A stretch of DNA of 64,000 bases from Methylophilaceae bacterium (GCA_029244935.1 JAQWQF010000006.1:1-64000), one strand, 5' to 3'. Counted from the first letter of the stretch, positions 1-9,134 are shown. Numbers and translations are program-made. Notes: generated by a model not told the origin, from the letters alone.

Positions 1-81
1 AGCCATTTTTGGATTCCAATAACGGGTCTGGTGTCCGAAATGAACGCCCGCTTCTAACATTTGTCTCATTGTTATAGACAT
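1..81 (-). CDS. rpsB: 30S ribosomal protein S2, N-terminal 27 residues (cut by window edge)
   Basis: Reading the reverse strand from the ATG at 79-81 gives 27 codons that begin MSITMRQMLEAGVHFG and continue HQTRYWNPKMA, the highly conserved start of ribosomal protein S2. The rest lies outside the window. A strong Shine-Dalgarno AGGAG sits seven bases before the ATG. The gene is divergent from map, the arrangement expected where rpsB-tsf and map-glnD flank each other in proteobacteria. S2 is a small-subunit protein required for S1 binding to the ribosome. Confidence 0.95.
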   Translation of the reverse strand, partial: MSITMRQMLEAGVHFGHQTRYWNPKMA

Positions 82-191
82 AACTTATCTCCTATTAAGG
101 GTTATCACTTCATTAAATTTAAAAATGACCATTTGTGAAAATGGCACCCCTAAAATAAATTTAATGGGTTATAGTTTTTCGCAGTGCGAAA
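82..191 (-). promoter_or_regulatory. Structured rpsB 5' leader, candidate S2 autoregulatory RNA
   Basis: The rpsB leader contains three inverted repeats. A ten-base perfect stem pairs 111-120 (CATTAAATTT on the + strand) with 157-166. Inside it, 129-134 (CCATTT) pairs with 139-144 across a four-base loop. Further upstream in the transcript, 177-182 (TTTCGC) pairs with 186-191 across a three-base loop. Many bacterial rpsB leaders fold into structures through which S2 represses its own mRNA. That this is such an element is inferred from nested stems immediately before the Shine-Dalgarno; no alignment was possible. Confidence 0.45.
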
Positions 192-203
192 GCCCGCTAT
201 AAT
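175..203 (+). promoter_or_regulatory. Probable map promoter
   Basis: A perfect -10 hexamer TATAAT lies at 198-203. Seventeen bases upstream, at 175-180, is TTTTTC, a poor -35. Transcription would start near 210, leaving about 20 bases before the ATG at 232 and no recognisable Shine-Dalgarno. The element overlaps the far end of the rpsB leader, so the two divergent transcription units share this region. Confidence 0.4.
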
Positions 204-231
204 AACATATTAATTAATATTTTTGCTAAAT

Positions 232-1020
232 ATGACTGTCAACATAAAGAACATAGAAGATATCAAAAAAATGCGAGTTGCAGGTAAGTTAGCATCTGAA
301 GTTCTTGATTATATAACAGATTTTGTAAAACCTAATATATCAACAGAGGAACTTGATAGGCTTTGTCATGAATATATGGTTAATATACAGAAAACCATTC
401 CAGCACCACTAAACTACACCCCTCCAGGGCACACCCCCTACCCTAAATCAATTTGCACTTCGGTTAATAACCAGATATGCCACGGAATACCTGGGGAAAA
501 AATTTTAAAAAAAGGTGACATCATAAATATAGATATAACAGTCATTAAGAATGGTTATCATGGTGACACTAGCCGAATGTTTTGTATTGGAGAACCTTCA
601 ATTCAAGCTAAACGCTTATGTAAAATTACTTATGAATCAATGTGGTTAGGTATTAAGCAGGTTAAGCCTGGTAATTTTTTGGGTGATATAGGTTTTGTTA
701 TACAAAATCATGCAGAGCAAAATGGATTCTCAGTAGTAAGAGAATTCTGTGGGCATGGAATTGGTAAGGTATTTCATGAAGACCCTCAGGTTCTGCATTA
801 CGGAAAACCTGGCCAAGGACTTAAACTTGAAGCTGGCATGGTATTCACTATTGAACCAATGATTAATGCTGGGAAAAAAGATATTAAGATGCTGCCCGAT
901 GGGTGGACTGTAGTTACAAAAGATAGAAGCCTCTCAGCTCAATGGGAACATACTATTCTTGTTACAGAAAATTCATATGAGGTTATGACTCTCTCAGCTG
1001 GGACACCTTCACCCTTCTAA
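232..1020 (+). CDS. map: Type I methionine aminopeptidase
   Basis: Removes the N-terminal methionine from nascent cytosolic proteins using two metal ions. The five metal ligands of the family are visible: Asp in INIDIT, Asp in HGDTSR, His in GHGIGKVFH, Glu in FTIEPM and Glu in QWEHTI. Length (262 aa from the ATG at 232) is normal for the bacterial type I enzyme. An in-frame TTG at 223 would add three residues, but the ATG fits family starts better. glnD follows after 17 bp, the common map-glnD pairing. Confidence 0.95.
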   Translation: MTVNIKNIEDIKKMRVAGKLASEVLDYITDFVKPNISTEELDRLCHEYMVNIQKTIPAPLNYTPPGHTPYPKSICTSVNNQICHGIPGEKILKKGDIINIDITVIKNGYHGDTSRMFCIGEPSIQAKRLCKITYESMWLGIKQVKPGNFLGDIGFVIQNHAEQNGFSVVREFCGHGIGKVFHEDPQVLHYGKPGQGLKLEAGMVFTIEPMINAGKKDIKMLPDGWTVVTKDRSLSAQWEHTILVTENSYEVMTLSAGTPSPF

Positions 1021-1037
1021 ACGTTAATTTAACTAAG

Positions 1038-3581
1038 ATGAATATTCAACAACTGAAAGAAGTATATCAACAAAAATTCCAAGATCTCGGCAAAAAATTC
1101 TTAAAAAATCACCAAAGTAAGATATTTTTATCACAACATACAAGATTAGTTGATAGCACTCTAATTAAACTCTGGGATTTAAGAAGTCTAAAAGATCAGC
1201 TTTGCCTTGTTGCAGTTGGTGGTTATGGAAGAAGTGAATTATTCCCATATTCTGACGTTGATATTCTTGTGCTTACAAATAATAAATTAACCAAAAATGA
1301 GACTGAAAATATTTCTGGTTTTATTGCAGACTGCTGGGATATTGGCCTAAAAATCGGGCACAGCGTAAGAAATATAGAGGAAGCAAGAGAAGAATTCCAT
1401 AAAGACGTGACAACTGCGACAAATTTACTTGAAAATAGGTATGTAATTGGCAGCCAATTAATTTTTAAAAAATTACTTAAACTAATAGATGAAGAACTTT
1501 CACTGGACAATTTTTATATAGAAAAAATAAAAGAGCAAACGAAAAGACACAAAAAATACAGAGATTCTGCTTATCAACTTGAGCCAAACATAAAAGAAAG
1601 TCCAGGAGGCTTAAGAGATATTCAAACAGTTATTTGGATTTCTAGTAGTCAAAAAAAAGGTAGGTCAATTGAAGATTTATTAAAATATAATGTGATTGAT
1701 AAAAATGAATTTAATAAAATAACACGACATAAAAATCGCATTACCAAAAGAAGAATCCTTCTTCATTTACTTTCAAAATCTACCGAAGATCGCTTAAGCT
1801 TTGACCTACAAAATCAATTAGCAGAAGCATTGGGTTGCCAGAGTAAAGATAATAAAAAAGCAAGTGAAATTGTAATGAAATATTATTATAAATCAATAAA
1901 TTATATTATATTATTCAACGAAATTCTTTTAAAAAGACTTGACCCAAAAAAATATCTAACGGTCCCTGTAGAGCACCCAATTTCCTTCATTAAATACAAT
2001 AATCTTTTAGAAATAAAAGGTGTATCAAGTAAGGAATTAATTAAATATTTATTCGATCCATTTTTGATTATGCAAGAGCAAGAAGAAATAGTTGGTTTTG
2101 GACCAAATCTTCTTGGAGAACTTAATAAGTTATCAAAATTAATTGATTCAAAAGTTCGAATTAAGAGTGATAATCAAAATTCATTTATCAGCCTTCTTAA
2201 AGCCAATAATAAAGTGAATCGAACACTTCGTCTTATGAATAAAACTAATGTGCTTGGAAAATTTATTCCGCAGTTTGGCAAGGTTGTCGCACAGATGCAA
2301 CATGATTTATTTCACATCTATACAGTTGATGAGCATACTCTAAATTTAATTGAAAATATTAGGCGCTTTAGTAAAACCAGTCTTAAACATGAGTTTCCTG
2401 AGTGCCATAAAATATTTATTAATTTTAATGCCCCTGAAATACTTTACCTCGCTGCTATCTTCCATGATATCGCTAAGGGTAGAGGTGGTGATCACTCAAT
2501 TCTAGGGGAAAAAATAGCTCGTCGCTTTGTAAAAAATTACAAATTAACTGGTGAACATGAAATTATGATTCCCTGGCTAGTTAAATCCCATCTTAATATG
2601 TCTAGTACAGCCCAGAAAAAAGATCTCACCGACCCTGTAGTAATTGATAACTTTGCTAATTACGTTGAAAACCAAAGAAATTTAGATGCTCTCTACCTAT
2701 TAACTATCGCCGATATAAGAGCCACAAGCCCACATGTATGGAATGAATGGAAATCTTCACTATTAAGCAATCTCTATAATTTAACAACTATAAATCTTTC
2801 CAGGAGATCTCTATCAGTTAATGAGATAATCAAAATTAGAAAAAATACAGCAGAAAATATTCTAAAAAAATATGCTGTTAGCAAGACTGAATACAATAAT
2901 CTATGGAAGAAATTCGGCCTTGAATATTTTTTTAGGTTTGAAGAACAAGATATAGCAAAGCATACTAGGCTTTTACTCCCTCATTTAAGTACAGTTAAGC
3001 CTATTGTTAGGGCTTACCATAGTAATTATGGTAACGGTATTGATGTATTGATATACACTAAAGATTCTAGTGCGTTATTTGTAAAAATTACAAAATTTTT
3101 TGAAGAGATAGATGTTGAAATTATGCAAGCAAGAGTATTTACTACCAGTCATGGGTATGCACTGGATGTATTTAATCTAATGATTGTATCAAGCTCAAAT
3201 TTTATTTTTACAGATCTATTTAAGATGGTTGAAAAAGGGCTTACAAAAGCTATTGAAATGAATTATGAGCAAAATAAAATAAGTATAAGAAAAACAAAAC
3301 AAGCCATTCACCATAATTTCAATACTGAAGTAAGTTTTCAAAAAAATAAAGAAGGCAATTTTGATCTACAGATTATTACAGATCAAAAATCTGGCATTCT
3401 CAACCTAATATCTAACGAAATTAATTCTTTTGGATTCTCGATTAAAGATGCAAGAATAAATACTTTAGGTAATAGGGTTGAGGATTTGTTTGTTATTTCT
3501 TCAGATGATAAAAAAATCACTACAGAAAATCTAACTACATTAGCCTCAAATTTAAGGGTAAAATTAGAAAATGAAATTTGA
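1038..3581 (+). CDS. glnD: PII uridylyltransferase / uridylyl-removing enzyme GlnD
   Basis: Bifunctional nitrogen sensor that uridylylates PII signalling proteins when glutamine is low and removes UMP when it is high. The nucleotidyltransferase motif GGYGRSELFPYSDVD is at residues 61-75. The HD-type hydrolase motif HDIAKGRGGDHS is near residue 475. Two C-terminal ACT-like segments start near residues 668 and 775 and would bind glutamine. At 847 aa it is near full family length, so PII control is retained despite apparent genome streamlining. The 3' end overlaps the next gene by 11 bp. Confidence 0.96.
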   Translation: MNIQQLKEVYQQKFQDLGKKFLKNHQSKIFLSQHTRLVDSTLIKLWDLRSLKDQLCLVAVGGYGRSELFPYSDVDILVLTNNKLTKNETENISGFIADCWDIGLKIGHSVRNIEEAREEFHKDVTTATNLLENRYVIGSQLIFKKLLKLIDEELSLDNFYIEKIKEQTKRHKKYRDSAYQLEPNIKESPGGLRDIQTVIWISSSQKKGRSIEDLLKYNVIDKNEFNKITRHKNRITKRRILLHLLSKSTEDRLSFDLQNQLAEALGCQSKDNKKASEIVMKYYYKSINYIILFNEILLKRLDPKKYLTVPVEHPISFIKYNNLLEIKGVSSKELIKYLFDPFLIMQEQEEIVGFGPNLLGELNKLSKLIDSKVRIKSDNQNSFISLLKANNKVNRTLRLMNKTNVLGKFIPQFGKVVAQMQHDLFHIYTVDEHTLNLIENIRRFSKTSLKHEFPECHKIFINFNAPEILYLAAIFHDIAKGRGGDHSILGEKIARRFVKNYKLTGEHEIMIPWLVKSHLNMSSTAQKKDLTDPVVIDNFANYVENQRNLDALYLLTIADIRATSPHVWNEWKSSLLSNLYNLTTINLSRRSLSVNEIIKIRKNTAENILKKYAVSKTEYNNLWKKFGLEYFFRFEEQDIAKHTRLLLPHLSTVKPIVRAYHSNYGNGIDVLIYTKDSSALFVKITKFFEEIDVEIMQARVFTTSHGYALDVFNLMIVSSSNFIFTDLFKMVEKGLTKAIEMNYEQNKISIRKTKQAIHHNFNTEVSFQKNKEGNFDLQIITDQKSGILNLISNEINSFGFSIKDARINTLGNRVEDLFVISSDDKKITTENLTTLASNLRVKLENEI

Positions 3582-3831
3582 CTTTGATAGAGCTGATATA
3601 GATAGAATCATTGAAATGGCATGGGAGGACAGGACCTCTTTGGATGCTATTTATAGACAATTTAACTTAAAAGAGGATTCTCTAAAACTTTTAATGTCAA
3701 AGGAACTCAAAGCTTCAAGCTATCGATTATGGCGTAAGAGAATGAAGAAAAGCAACTTAAGGCACGAGGCCTTAAGACCTAAAGGAATAACTAGAGCATA
3801 CGCATCCAATCAATATAAGCAAAAAAATTAA
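3571..3831 (+). CDS. Small DUF2805 / TIGR03643-type protein, function unknown
   Basis: An 86-aa basic protein. The segments IIEMAWEDRTSLDAIYRQF and ELKASSYRLWRKRM match what I recall of the DUF2805 (TIGR03643) family, in which a short helical N-terminal part precedes an SSxRLWRKR motif; this is recognised by eye only. The spacing suggests a small helix-turn-helix-like fold, but no function is established. It overlaps glnD by 11 bp and so is probably translationally coupled to it. Its stop codon abuts the stop of the convergent fumarase gene with no intergenic DNA. Confidence 0.75.
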   Translation: MKFDFDRADIDRIIEMAWEDRTSLDAIYRQFNLKEDSLKLLMSKELKASSYRLWRKRMKKSNLRHEALRPKGITRAYASNQYKQKN

Positions 3832-5340
3832 TTACCGGTTAACCAGAATCTCCTGCCACTTTTTAACCCCTATCTCATGAATTGATTGACCATTCTTATC
3901 AACCGCAACTGTAACAGGCATATTTTCAACAACAAACTCATAAATTGCCTCCATCCCTAGCTCAGGAAATGCTACAACTTTAGCTGATTTAATAGCTTGA
4001 GAAACTAAAAAAGCTGACCCCCCTATCGCAATAAGGTATGTTGCTTCAAACTTTTGAATTGTTGCTACAGTTTCAGGGCCCCTTTCCGCTTTACCAATCA
4101 TACCAAGAACTCCATAATGATCTAACATTAACTTTGTGTAACAATCCATTCTTGATGCAGTTGTAGGACCCGCTGGGCCCACGACCTCATCTCCAACGGC
4201 GCCGACTGGGCCAACATAGTAAACAAAACGACCTTTAAGGTCTAAATCATCAGGTAGTTTCTCATTCAATTCTGCAATTTTTTTTAGCTTTTTATGTGCA
4301 GCATCTCTAGCGGTAAGAATTTTCCCAGATAATAGGAGGCTTTGTCCAACCGCCCACTTTGAAATATCTTCCTTAGTAATATCATTTAAATTTACTTTAG
4401 TAACACTCTCATTTGGCTTCCAAACTTCTTTGGGCCAAAGATCTAAATTTGGAGGGTAAAATTTAGCAGGTCCACTTCCATCTAAATTAAAATCGATATG
4501 TCTATTGGCTGCACAGTTTGGGATTATTGCAACAGGAAGAGAGGCTGCGTGAGTTGGATACTCTAATATTTTAACGTCTAATACTGTTGTTAGACCGCCC
4601 AATCCCTGTGCACCAATCCCAAGTTTATTAATTTTTTCATAGAGCTCAAGCCTTAACTCCTCTAACTTAGTACTTGGCCCCAAATCCTGTAACTGTTGAA
4701 TATCAATAGGACTCATTAATGATTCTTTAGCTAATAAAACTGCTTTATCAGCTGTTCCACCTACACCAATCCCAAGAACACCTGGTGGACACCAGCCTGC
4801 GCCCATTTTAGGAATAGTTTCAAGTATATGATCAACAAAATTATCAGATGGATTTAACATTTTTAAATGAGCTTTATTTTCTGAACCTCCCCCTTTTGCA
4901 GTAACAATTACCTGTAATGTCTCTCCCTTAACCAGACTTATATGAGTGATTGCAGGAGTATTATCTTTTGTATTTACTCTTCGACCTAGAGGATCTTCAA
5001 CAATTGAAGCACGAAGTGGATTTAAGACATCAAGGTACGCCCTCCTAACTCCTTCATTCACCATCTCTTCTAATGTTAATGATGATTCCCACTGGACATC
5101 CATCCCTTGTTTAACAAATACCGTTATAATACCGGTGTCCTGACAAAGTGGTCTTTTGCCATAAGCTGACAATTTTGAACTCGATAGGATTTGCAGGATA
5201 GCATCTTTAGCTGGTGCAGATTCCTCTAGCTCATATGCTCTTTTCATAGCTAATATAAAATCTTCTGAATGGTAATAAGAGATATATTGTAATGCTGTAG
5301 CTATTGACTCAATAAAATCACTTTTTTTAATTATATTCAT
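3832..5340 (-). CDS. fumA: Class I (iron-sulfur) fumarate hydratase
   Basis: Interconverts fumarate and malate with an oxygen-sensitive [4Fe-4S] cluster. Candidate cluster cysteines are seen in PLCQDTG, IPNCAANRH and SRMDCYTK. Family motifs GGGSENKAHL and GIGVGGTADKA are present, as is a C-terminal half of the fumarase beta-domain type (VGPVGAVGDEVVGPAGPTT). At 502 aa the alpha and beta parts are fused, as in FumA/FumB. Its ATG overlaps the stop of the acyl-CoA ligase by one base (TAATG). It is the last gene of the gntR-mae-sdh operon, where it would hydrate fumarate made by SDH from methylcitrate-cycle succinate. Confidence 0.95.
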   Translation of the reverse strand: MNIIKKSDFIESIATALQYISYYHSEDFILAMKRAYELEESAPAKDAILQILSSSKLSAYGKRPLCQDTGIITVFVKQGMDVQWESSLTLEEMVNEGVRRAYLDVLNPLRASIVEDPLGRRVNTKDNTPAITHISLVKGETLQVIVTAKGGGSENKAHLKMLNPSDNFVDHILETIPKMGAGWCPPGVLGIGVGGTADKAVLLAKESLMSPIDIQQLQDLGPSTKLEELRLELYEKINKLGIGAQGLGGLTTVLDVKILEYPTHAASLPVAIIPNCAANRHIDFNLDGSGPAKFYPPNLDLWPKEVWKPNESVTKVNLNDITKEDISKWAVGQSLLLSGKILTARDAAHKKLKKIAELNEKLPDDLDLKGRFVYYVGPVGAVGDEVVGPAGPTTASRMDCYTKLMLDHYGVLGMIGKAERGPETVATIQKFEATYLIAIGGSAFLVSQAIKSAKVVAFPELGMEAIYEFVVENMPVTVAVDKNGQSIHEIGVKKWQEILVNR

Positions 5341-6989
5341 TATCTAATATCCGATTGTCTTAGAGCAATTGATTTGTTGATCTCTTTTCTCAGGATTTTT
5401 CCATTTTTTGTTCGAGGCAAGCTATTTACAATGTAAGCAATCTTTGGTGATTTATAAGTAGCCAAATTTTTTCTTCCATACAATATTAAATCATTCGGGT
5501 TAATTTGGCTGTTTTCATTTAAAATTAGATAAACCACAACCAATATTTTATCTTGCCCAACTGCTTCTCCAATGGCTGCACAATCTAAAACTGCTGGATG
5601 AGCTTTAAAGATCCTCTCTATCTCGTAAGGTGAAACACGATAACCAAAACTCTTTATAATGTCATCCTTACGGCCTAAAAACCATAAATAACCATCTCTA
5701 TCATAACGAGCATAGTCCCCTGTAAAAAACCAACCGCTATGTTTATGTTTTTCTGTTTCTTTTTCTAAGTTCCAATATTTAATAAACAGCCCAGGGTCGT
5801 TATTAGGAATGCATATCATTCCCTCATCACCTGTTTTAACAGGCTTAAGTGTATCAATATCAAGCAATTGAATATTATGCCCTGGCTGAGGAAACCCAGC
5901 AGATCCTGGGCGTATAGGGCTATATATGGATTGCGAAATATAATATGAGAACTCAGACATGCCTACAGCTTCATATATATTAAGGTCGAAACGAGCGGTC
6001 CATTGATCAAAAATTTCATCTGATAAATGCTCTCCGGCACTCATGCAATGTTTTAAAGTTGCAACATCTTTTTTTACTCCTTGAGTTTTTTGTAAAATTT
6101 GCCTGTAAATAGAAGGGACTCCAACAAAAATAGTAGCCTTATGCTTTTTAATTAAGTTAAGCCACACACTCGGATCATTTTTTCCCTCATAAACAATGAC
6201 GGTTTTGCCATGATATAAAGGATCCATTAATGCTGAACCTAACGCATAAGTCCAATTAAATTTTCCTGTATGCAATATACGGTCCTTGCTATCGGAAAAA
6301 TTAAACCAGTACTTTGAGGCTGGCTCCCTTCCCAGCAAAGCTCTATGAGCATGCAAAACACCTTTTGGGTATCCAGTCGTTCCCGAAGTGTAAACAAGAT
6401 AAGCAGGATCATCAGTTAGTGTTGTTGGATTATTACTAAATATTTTTACACTCTCCAACTCGGTATCTAATTCTTTGACAGAAATATTACCAATCATTGC
6501 CTCTTGTGAATATTTACCAGAAATAAATACGGTTGCCAAATAAGTTAACTCATCAATCATTGGAATTAAGTCTTCCCAAGTTTGGAAGTCAGTTACCAAA
6601 ACAGAGGCTTTAGAATCTTTAGCAAGGTAAATAATTTCTTTGGCTGTTAAAAGTGTTGAGGTGGGCACAGCAATATGTCCAGACTTTATAGTCCCCAAAA
6701 ATGAAATGGGATAATTCAAACAATTTGGAATCCTTATCAGCACTCTTGAATGTGGAATAAGATTGAGCCTTTTTATTAATTCAGAAAATTGATTAGTTTT
6801 TTTACTTAATTGTTGGTAAGTAATCTGTGATGAGCCAAAGACATCATCCTCAACAACCATAGCTATATTGTTACCATTATTAAGATTTAATTGTCGATCA
6901 GAACATGCTGAGCCAATATTGAATTCTTTTGGTATATCCCATCTCCAAAGAGGATATTTACTTTTGAATTTATCTTTCATTTTATTCAT
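5340..6989 (-). CDS. AMP-forming acyl-CoA synthetase / CoA ligase of unknown acid substrate
   Basis: A member of the adenylate-forming (ANL) superfamily. It has the phosphate-binding loop YTSGTTGYPKGVLHAH, the A5-type motif GMSEFSYY, the GWFFTGDYARYDRDGYLWFLGR hinge region (split GWFFTGDYARY and DGYLWFLGR) and the C-terminal PRTKNGKILRKE with its catalytic lysine. About 549 aa from the ATG at 6989, which overlaps the upstream CitE-like stop (ATGA). It resembles benzoate/medium-chain-type ligases rather than Acs. Its position between a CitE-like lyase and fumarase suggests it activates a small or branched (di)carboxylic acid such as mesaconate, itaconate, citramalate or propionate. The substrate is inference only. 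Confidence 0.8.
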   Translation of the reverse strand: MNKMKDKFKSKYPLWRWDIPKEFNIGSACSDRQLNLNNGNNIAMVVEDDVFGSSQITYQQLSKKTNQFSELIKRLNLIPHSRVLIRIPNCLNYPISFLGTIKSGHIAVPTSTLLTAKEIIYLAKDSKASVLVTDFQTWEDLIPMIDELTYLATVFISGKYSQEAMIGNISVKELDTELESVKIFSNNPTTLTDDPAYLVYTSGTTGYPKGVLHAHRALLGREPASKYWFNFSDSKDRILHTGKFNWTYALGSALMDPLYHGKTVIVYEGKNDPSVWLNLIKKHKATIFVGVPSIYRQILQKTQGVKKDVATLKHCMSAGEHLSDEIFDQWTARFDLNIYEAVGMSEFSYYISQSIYSPIRPGSAGFPQPGHNIQLLDIDTLKPVKTGDEGMICIPNNDPGLFIKYWNLEKETEKHKHSGWFFTGDYARYDRDGYLWFLGRKDDIIKSFGYRVSPYEIERIFKAHPAVLDCAAIGEAVGQDKILVVVYLILNENSQINPNDLILYGRKNLATYKSPKIAYIVNSLPRTKNGKILRKEINKSIALRQSDIR

Positions 6990-8128
6990 GTAACCGTTCC
7001 ATAAGGCCAATTTTGTTTTATAACTTGCTTGGGTAATTGATTTAAAACATTCAAAGTGAACTTAATATCCTCATCTTTTAAAGCTCTTAAAGCATGAGCT
7101 CGAAGAAGTGTTTGAAGAGCCTTTCCAAACATAGGTGGGTCAAGCATTTCTCCCTGAAACTTTATTGCTCCGCCAAGTAGCGCGTCTGCTTCAGTCGCTG
7201 CTTTTAAAATTTTAATTTTTAATGCTACATTAGTTGGAGATGGTGTATATGCAATCTTACAAATATGAATATGCCCAGGATGAATTACTTGTTTACCCGT
7301 CAACCCCATTTCACATTCTCGAACTGCATGCTTATAAACAATTCTTGATTCGTCATCTCCATGTAAATCTAACCACCTTCTAACATCATGCGGCTCTAAA
7401 AAATCACTTGGCATAGCACATTTACCAATTAGAGTTTCAACGCCACCAATAACTCCCTTACCTATAACCCGAGCTTCAAATATTAATTGATTGAAAAAAT
7501 AAAGTAATTCATCAATCCATCCAATCGGTGTAATGTTTATACCCATTGCCTTTGAAAAATCATGGATACCAAATACAACATGTTTAACAGTGTGATAGGC
7601 CATTAACTCAGAGGCAATTTTTAATGATTTTGGATGCTCAATAATTGGTTGAATAGTAATTGTAGGATTCAATTTGGTAAGGATACTTGATAGATCTCTA
7701 ATCTCTTCAGCACCATAAACCTCACCGGCCTTGGATAACATAACTACATCAATACAGTTAGCCAGGTTGCGAATAAATTTAATATCTAATTCATACTCAT
7801 CAGTTTTAAACGAGTTAATTCTAATTGCGATTGTTACATCTGGGCGAGCCTTTCTTAATACAGGTAATTCACTTTCCAGTAATCGCCGACTCATTTCTTT
7901 TTTTCGACAGCCGTCTTCTAAATCAAAAATTAAAGTATGTGCTTGTGTTTCATGCGCATGTTTTTTCATTCTTTTTGATGCTGCGGCCATATCTTCATAA
8001 GCGCCTAGCGATGAAGAATATTTTATGGGGGGGTAATAAAGCTGAATACCGGGCCAAACACCACCTAACAAATCTTGATTTAATTCAGTTATAGTTTCCA
8101 GGCTATCTAATTCAAGTTTTTTACTCAT
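6986..8128 (-). CDS. CitE/HpcH-like CoA-ester lyase (copy 3 of the locus)
   Basis: A TIM-barrel C-C lyase of the HpcH/HpaI and citrate lyase beta superfamily, 380 aa. Near residue 70 it has the canonical HTLIFDLEDGC, then an arginine-containing AIRINSF and a metal-type Glu in QPIIEHPKSL. C-terminal elements HPGHIHICKIAYTPS resemble those of malyl-, citramalyl- and beta-methylmalyl-CoA lyases. Such enzymes cleave or form beta-hydroxyacyl-CoA thioesters to give acetyl- or propionyl-CoA plus glyoxylate or pyruvate. The ATG overlaps the sdhE stop (ATGA), and the ligase follows with another ATGA overlap. Substrate cannot be decided from sequence alone. Confidence 0.8.
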   Translation of the reverse strand: MSKKLELDSLETITELNQDLLGGVWPGIQLYYPPIKYSSSLGAYEDMAAASKRMKKHAHETQAHTLIFDLEDGCRKKEMSRRLLESELPVLRKARPDVTIAIRINSFKTDEYELDIKFIRNLANCIDVVMLSKAGEVYGAEEIRDLSSILTKLNPTITIQPIIEHPKSLKIASELMAYHTVKHVVFGIHDFSKAMGINITPIGWIDELLYFFNQLIFEARVIGKGVIGGVETLIGKCAMPSDFLEPHDVRRWLDLHGDDESRIVYKHAVRECEMGLTGKQVIHPGHIHICKIAYTPSPTNVALKIKILKAATEADALLGGAIKFQGEMLDPPMFGKALQTLLRAHALRALKDEDIKFTLNVLNQLPKQVIKQNWPYGTVT

Positions 8129-8385
8129 GGCAAGCTCCTAAAAGTTTTAGTTATTTCACTTGAGTTAATAAGATTGATTAAATTAGAATGTTTACTATCC
8201 TTATTACTTGGTTTTTGAATTAAATCCCACAATTCAAAATCATCAATTTCGAGAAGATTTAAAAGCTGCATCTTATCTACAGACGACATTTTTTTTACCG
8301 ACACTTTATAAAAATTGTTTAATAGCAAATCTAATTCTAGTAGGCCTCTTTTACATCGATATGCAATTTTATTATCAATGCTCAT
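8125..8385 (-). CDS. sdhE: Succinate dehydrogenase flavinylation factor SdhE
   Basis: An 86-aa helical protein that promotes covalent attachment of FAD to SdhA. The diagnostic RGLLELD motif (family RGxxELD) is near the N-terminus, followed by a run of helices ending in LWDLIQKPS. The start MSIDNKIAYRCKRG at 8385 was chosen because upstream in-frame codons lie inside sdhB and give an unrelated basic extension. It overlaps sdhB by 11 bp and the next CitE-like gene by 4 bp. Its place immediately after sdhB is the usual one in betaproteobacteria. Confidence 0.9.
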   Translation of the reverse strand: MSIDNKIAYRCKRGLLELDLLLNNFYKVSVKKMSSVDKMQLLNLLEIDDFELWDLIQKPSNKDSKHSNLINLINSSEITKTFRSLP

Positions 8386-9127
8386 TGGGCTTACTCTTAA
8401 TGGGAAAAATTTTATTTTGTTTTTTAAAAATACTTTTCTTTTTGCTGATTTGCATATTTTTAATATTAGAAATAGCTTTAGATGGGTTAAGACCTTTTGG
8501 ACAAACATCAGCACAATTCATAATATTGTGGCAACGGTATAGCCGATCAGGGTCATCTAGATCAGCTAAGCGCTCTTCCGAGCCATGGTCTCTTGAATCT
8601 GCTAAAAACCTATATGCTTGAAGCAGGCCCGCTGGCCCTACAAACTTATCAGGATTCCACCAAAATGAAGGGCATGCTGTAGTGCAAGCCCCACATAAAA
8701 TACACTCGTATAACCCATCTAATTTTTTTCTTTCTTCTGGGCTTTGTAGCCTTTCTTTTTTTGGTGGTATTTCTTGGTTAATTAAATATGGTTTAACTGA
8801 GTTATATTGATCAAAAAATTGAGTCATATCTACCACCAAATCTCTTATAATAGGCAATCCTGGCATCGGCCTTATAACAATAGGTTGTTTCAAATCCTCT
8901 AATTTAGTTACGCACGCTAACCCATTCTTTCCATTAATATTCATTGCATCAGAACCACATACACCCTCCCTACATGACATTCTCATTGATAACGAATCAT
9001 CCATGCCTTTGATTTTAATTAGAGCATCCAAAAGCATTACGTCTGTTTGGGAAGGCTCAAAATCATAACTTTGCATATATGGTTTTTTATCTTGATCAGG
9101 ATTAAATCGATAAATTGAAATTTTCAT
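8375..9127 (-). CDS. sdhB: Succinate dehydrogenase iron-sulfur subunit
   Basis: Carries electrons from SdhA to quinone through three Fe-S clusters. The [2Fe-2S] motif CREGVCGSDAMNI with a distal Cys in GLACVT, the [4Fe-4S] motif CILCGACTTACP and the [3Fe-4S] motif CHNIMNCADVCPKGLNP are all intact. At 250 aa it carries a lysine-rich C-terminal tail of about 20 residues that overlaps sdhE. It is preceded by sdhA after 7 bp and works in the inner-membrane complex SdhCDAB. Confidence 0.97.
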   Translation of the reverse strand: MKISIYRFNPDQDKKPYMQSYDFEPSQTDVMLLDALIKIKGMDDSLSMRMSCREGVCGSDAMNINGKNGLACVTKLEDLKQPIVIRPMPGLPIIRDLVVDMTQFFDQYNSVKPYLINQEIPPKKERLQSPEERKKLDGLYECILCGACTTACPSFWWNPDKFVGPAGLLQAYRFLADSRDHGSEERLADLDDPDRLYRCHNIMNCADVCPKGLNPSKAISNIKNMQISKKKSIFKKQNKIFPIKSKPNEH

Positions 9128-9134
9128 ATTATGC

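Noticed and set aside
8386..8514. Longer sdhE reading starting at 8514
   Set aside because: The extra 43 residues are a shadow of the conserved sdhB 3' region and match nothing in SdhE.
8208..8621. Forward-strand ORF of 137 aa
   Set aside because: Antisense to sdhB and sdhE, which have clear motifs on the other strand.
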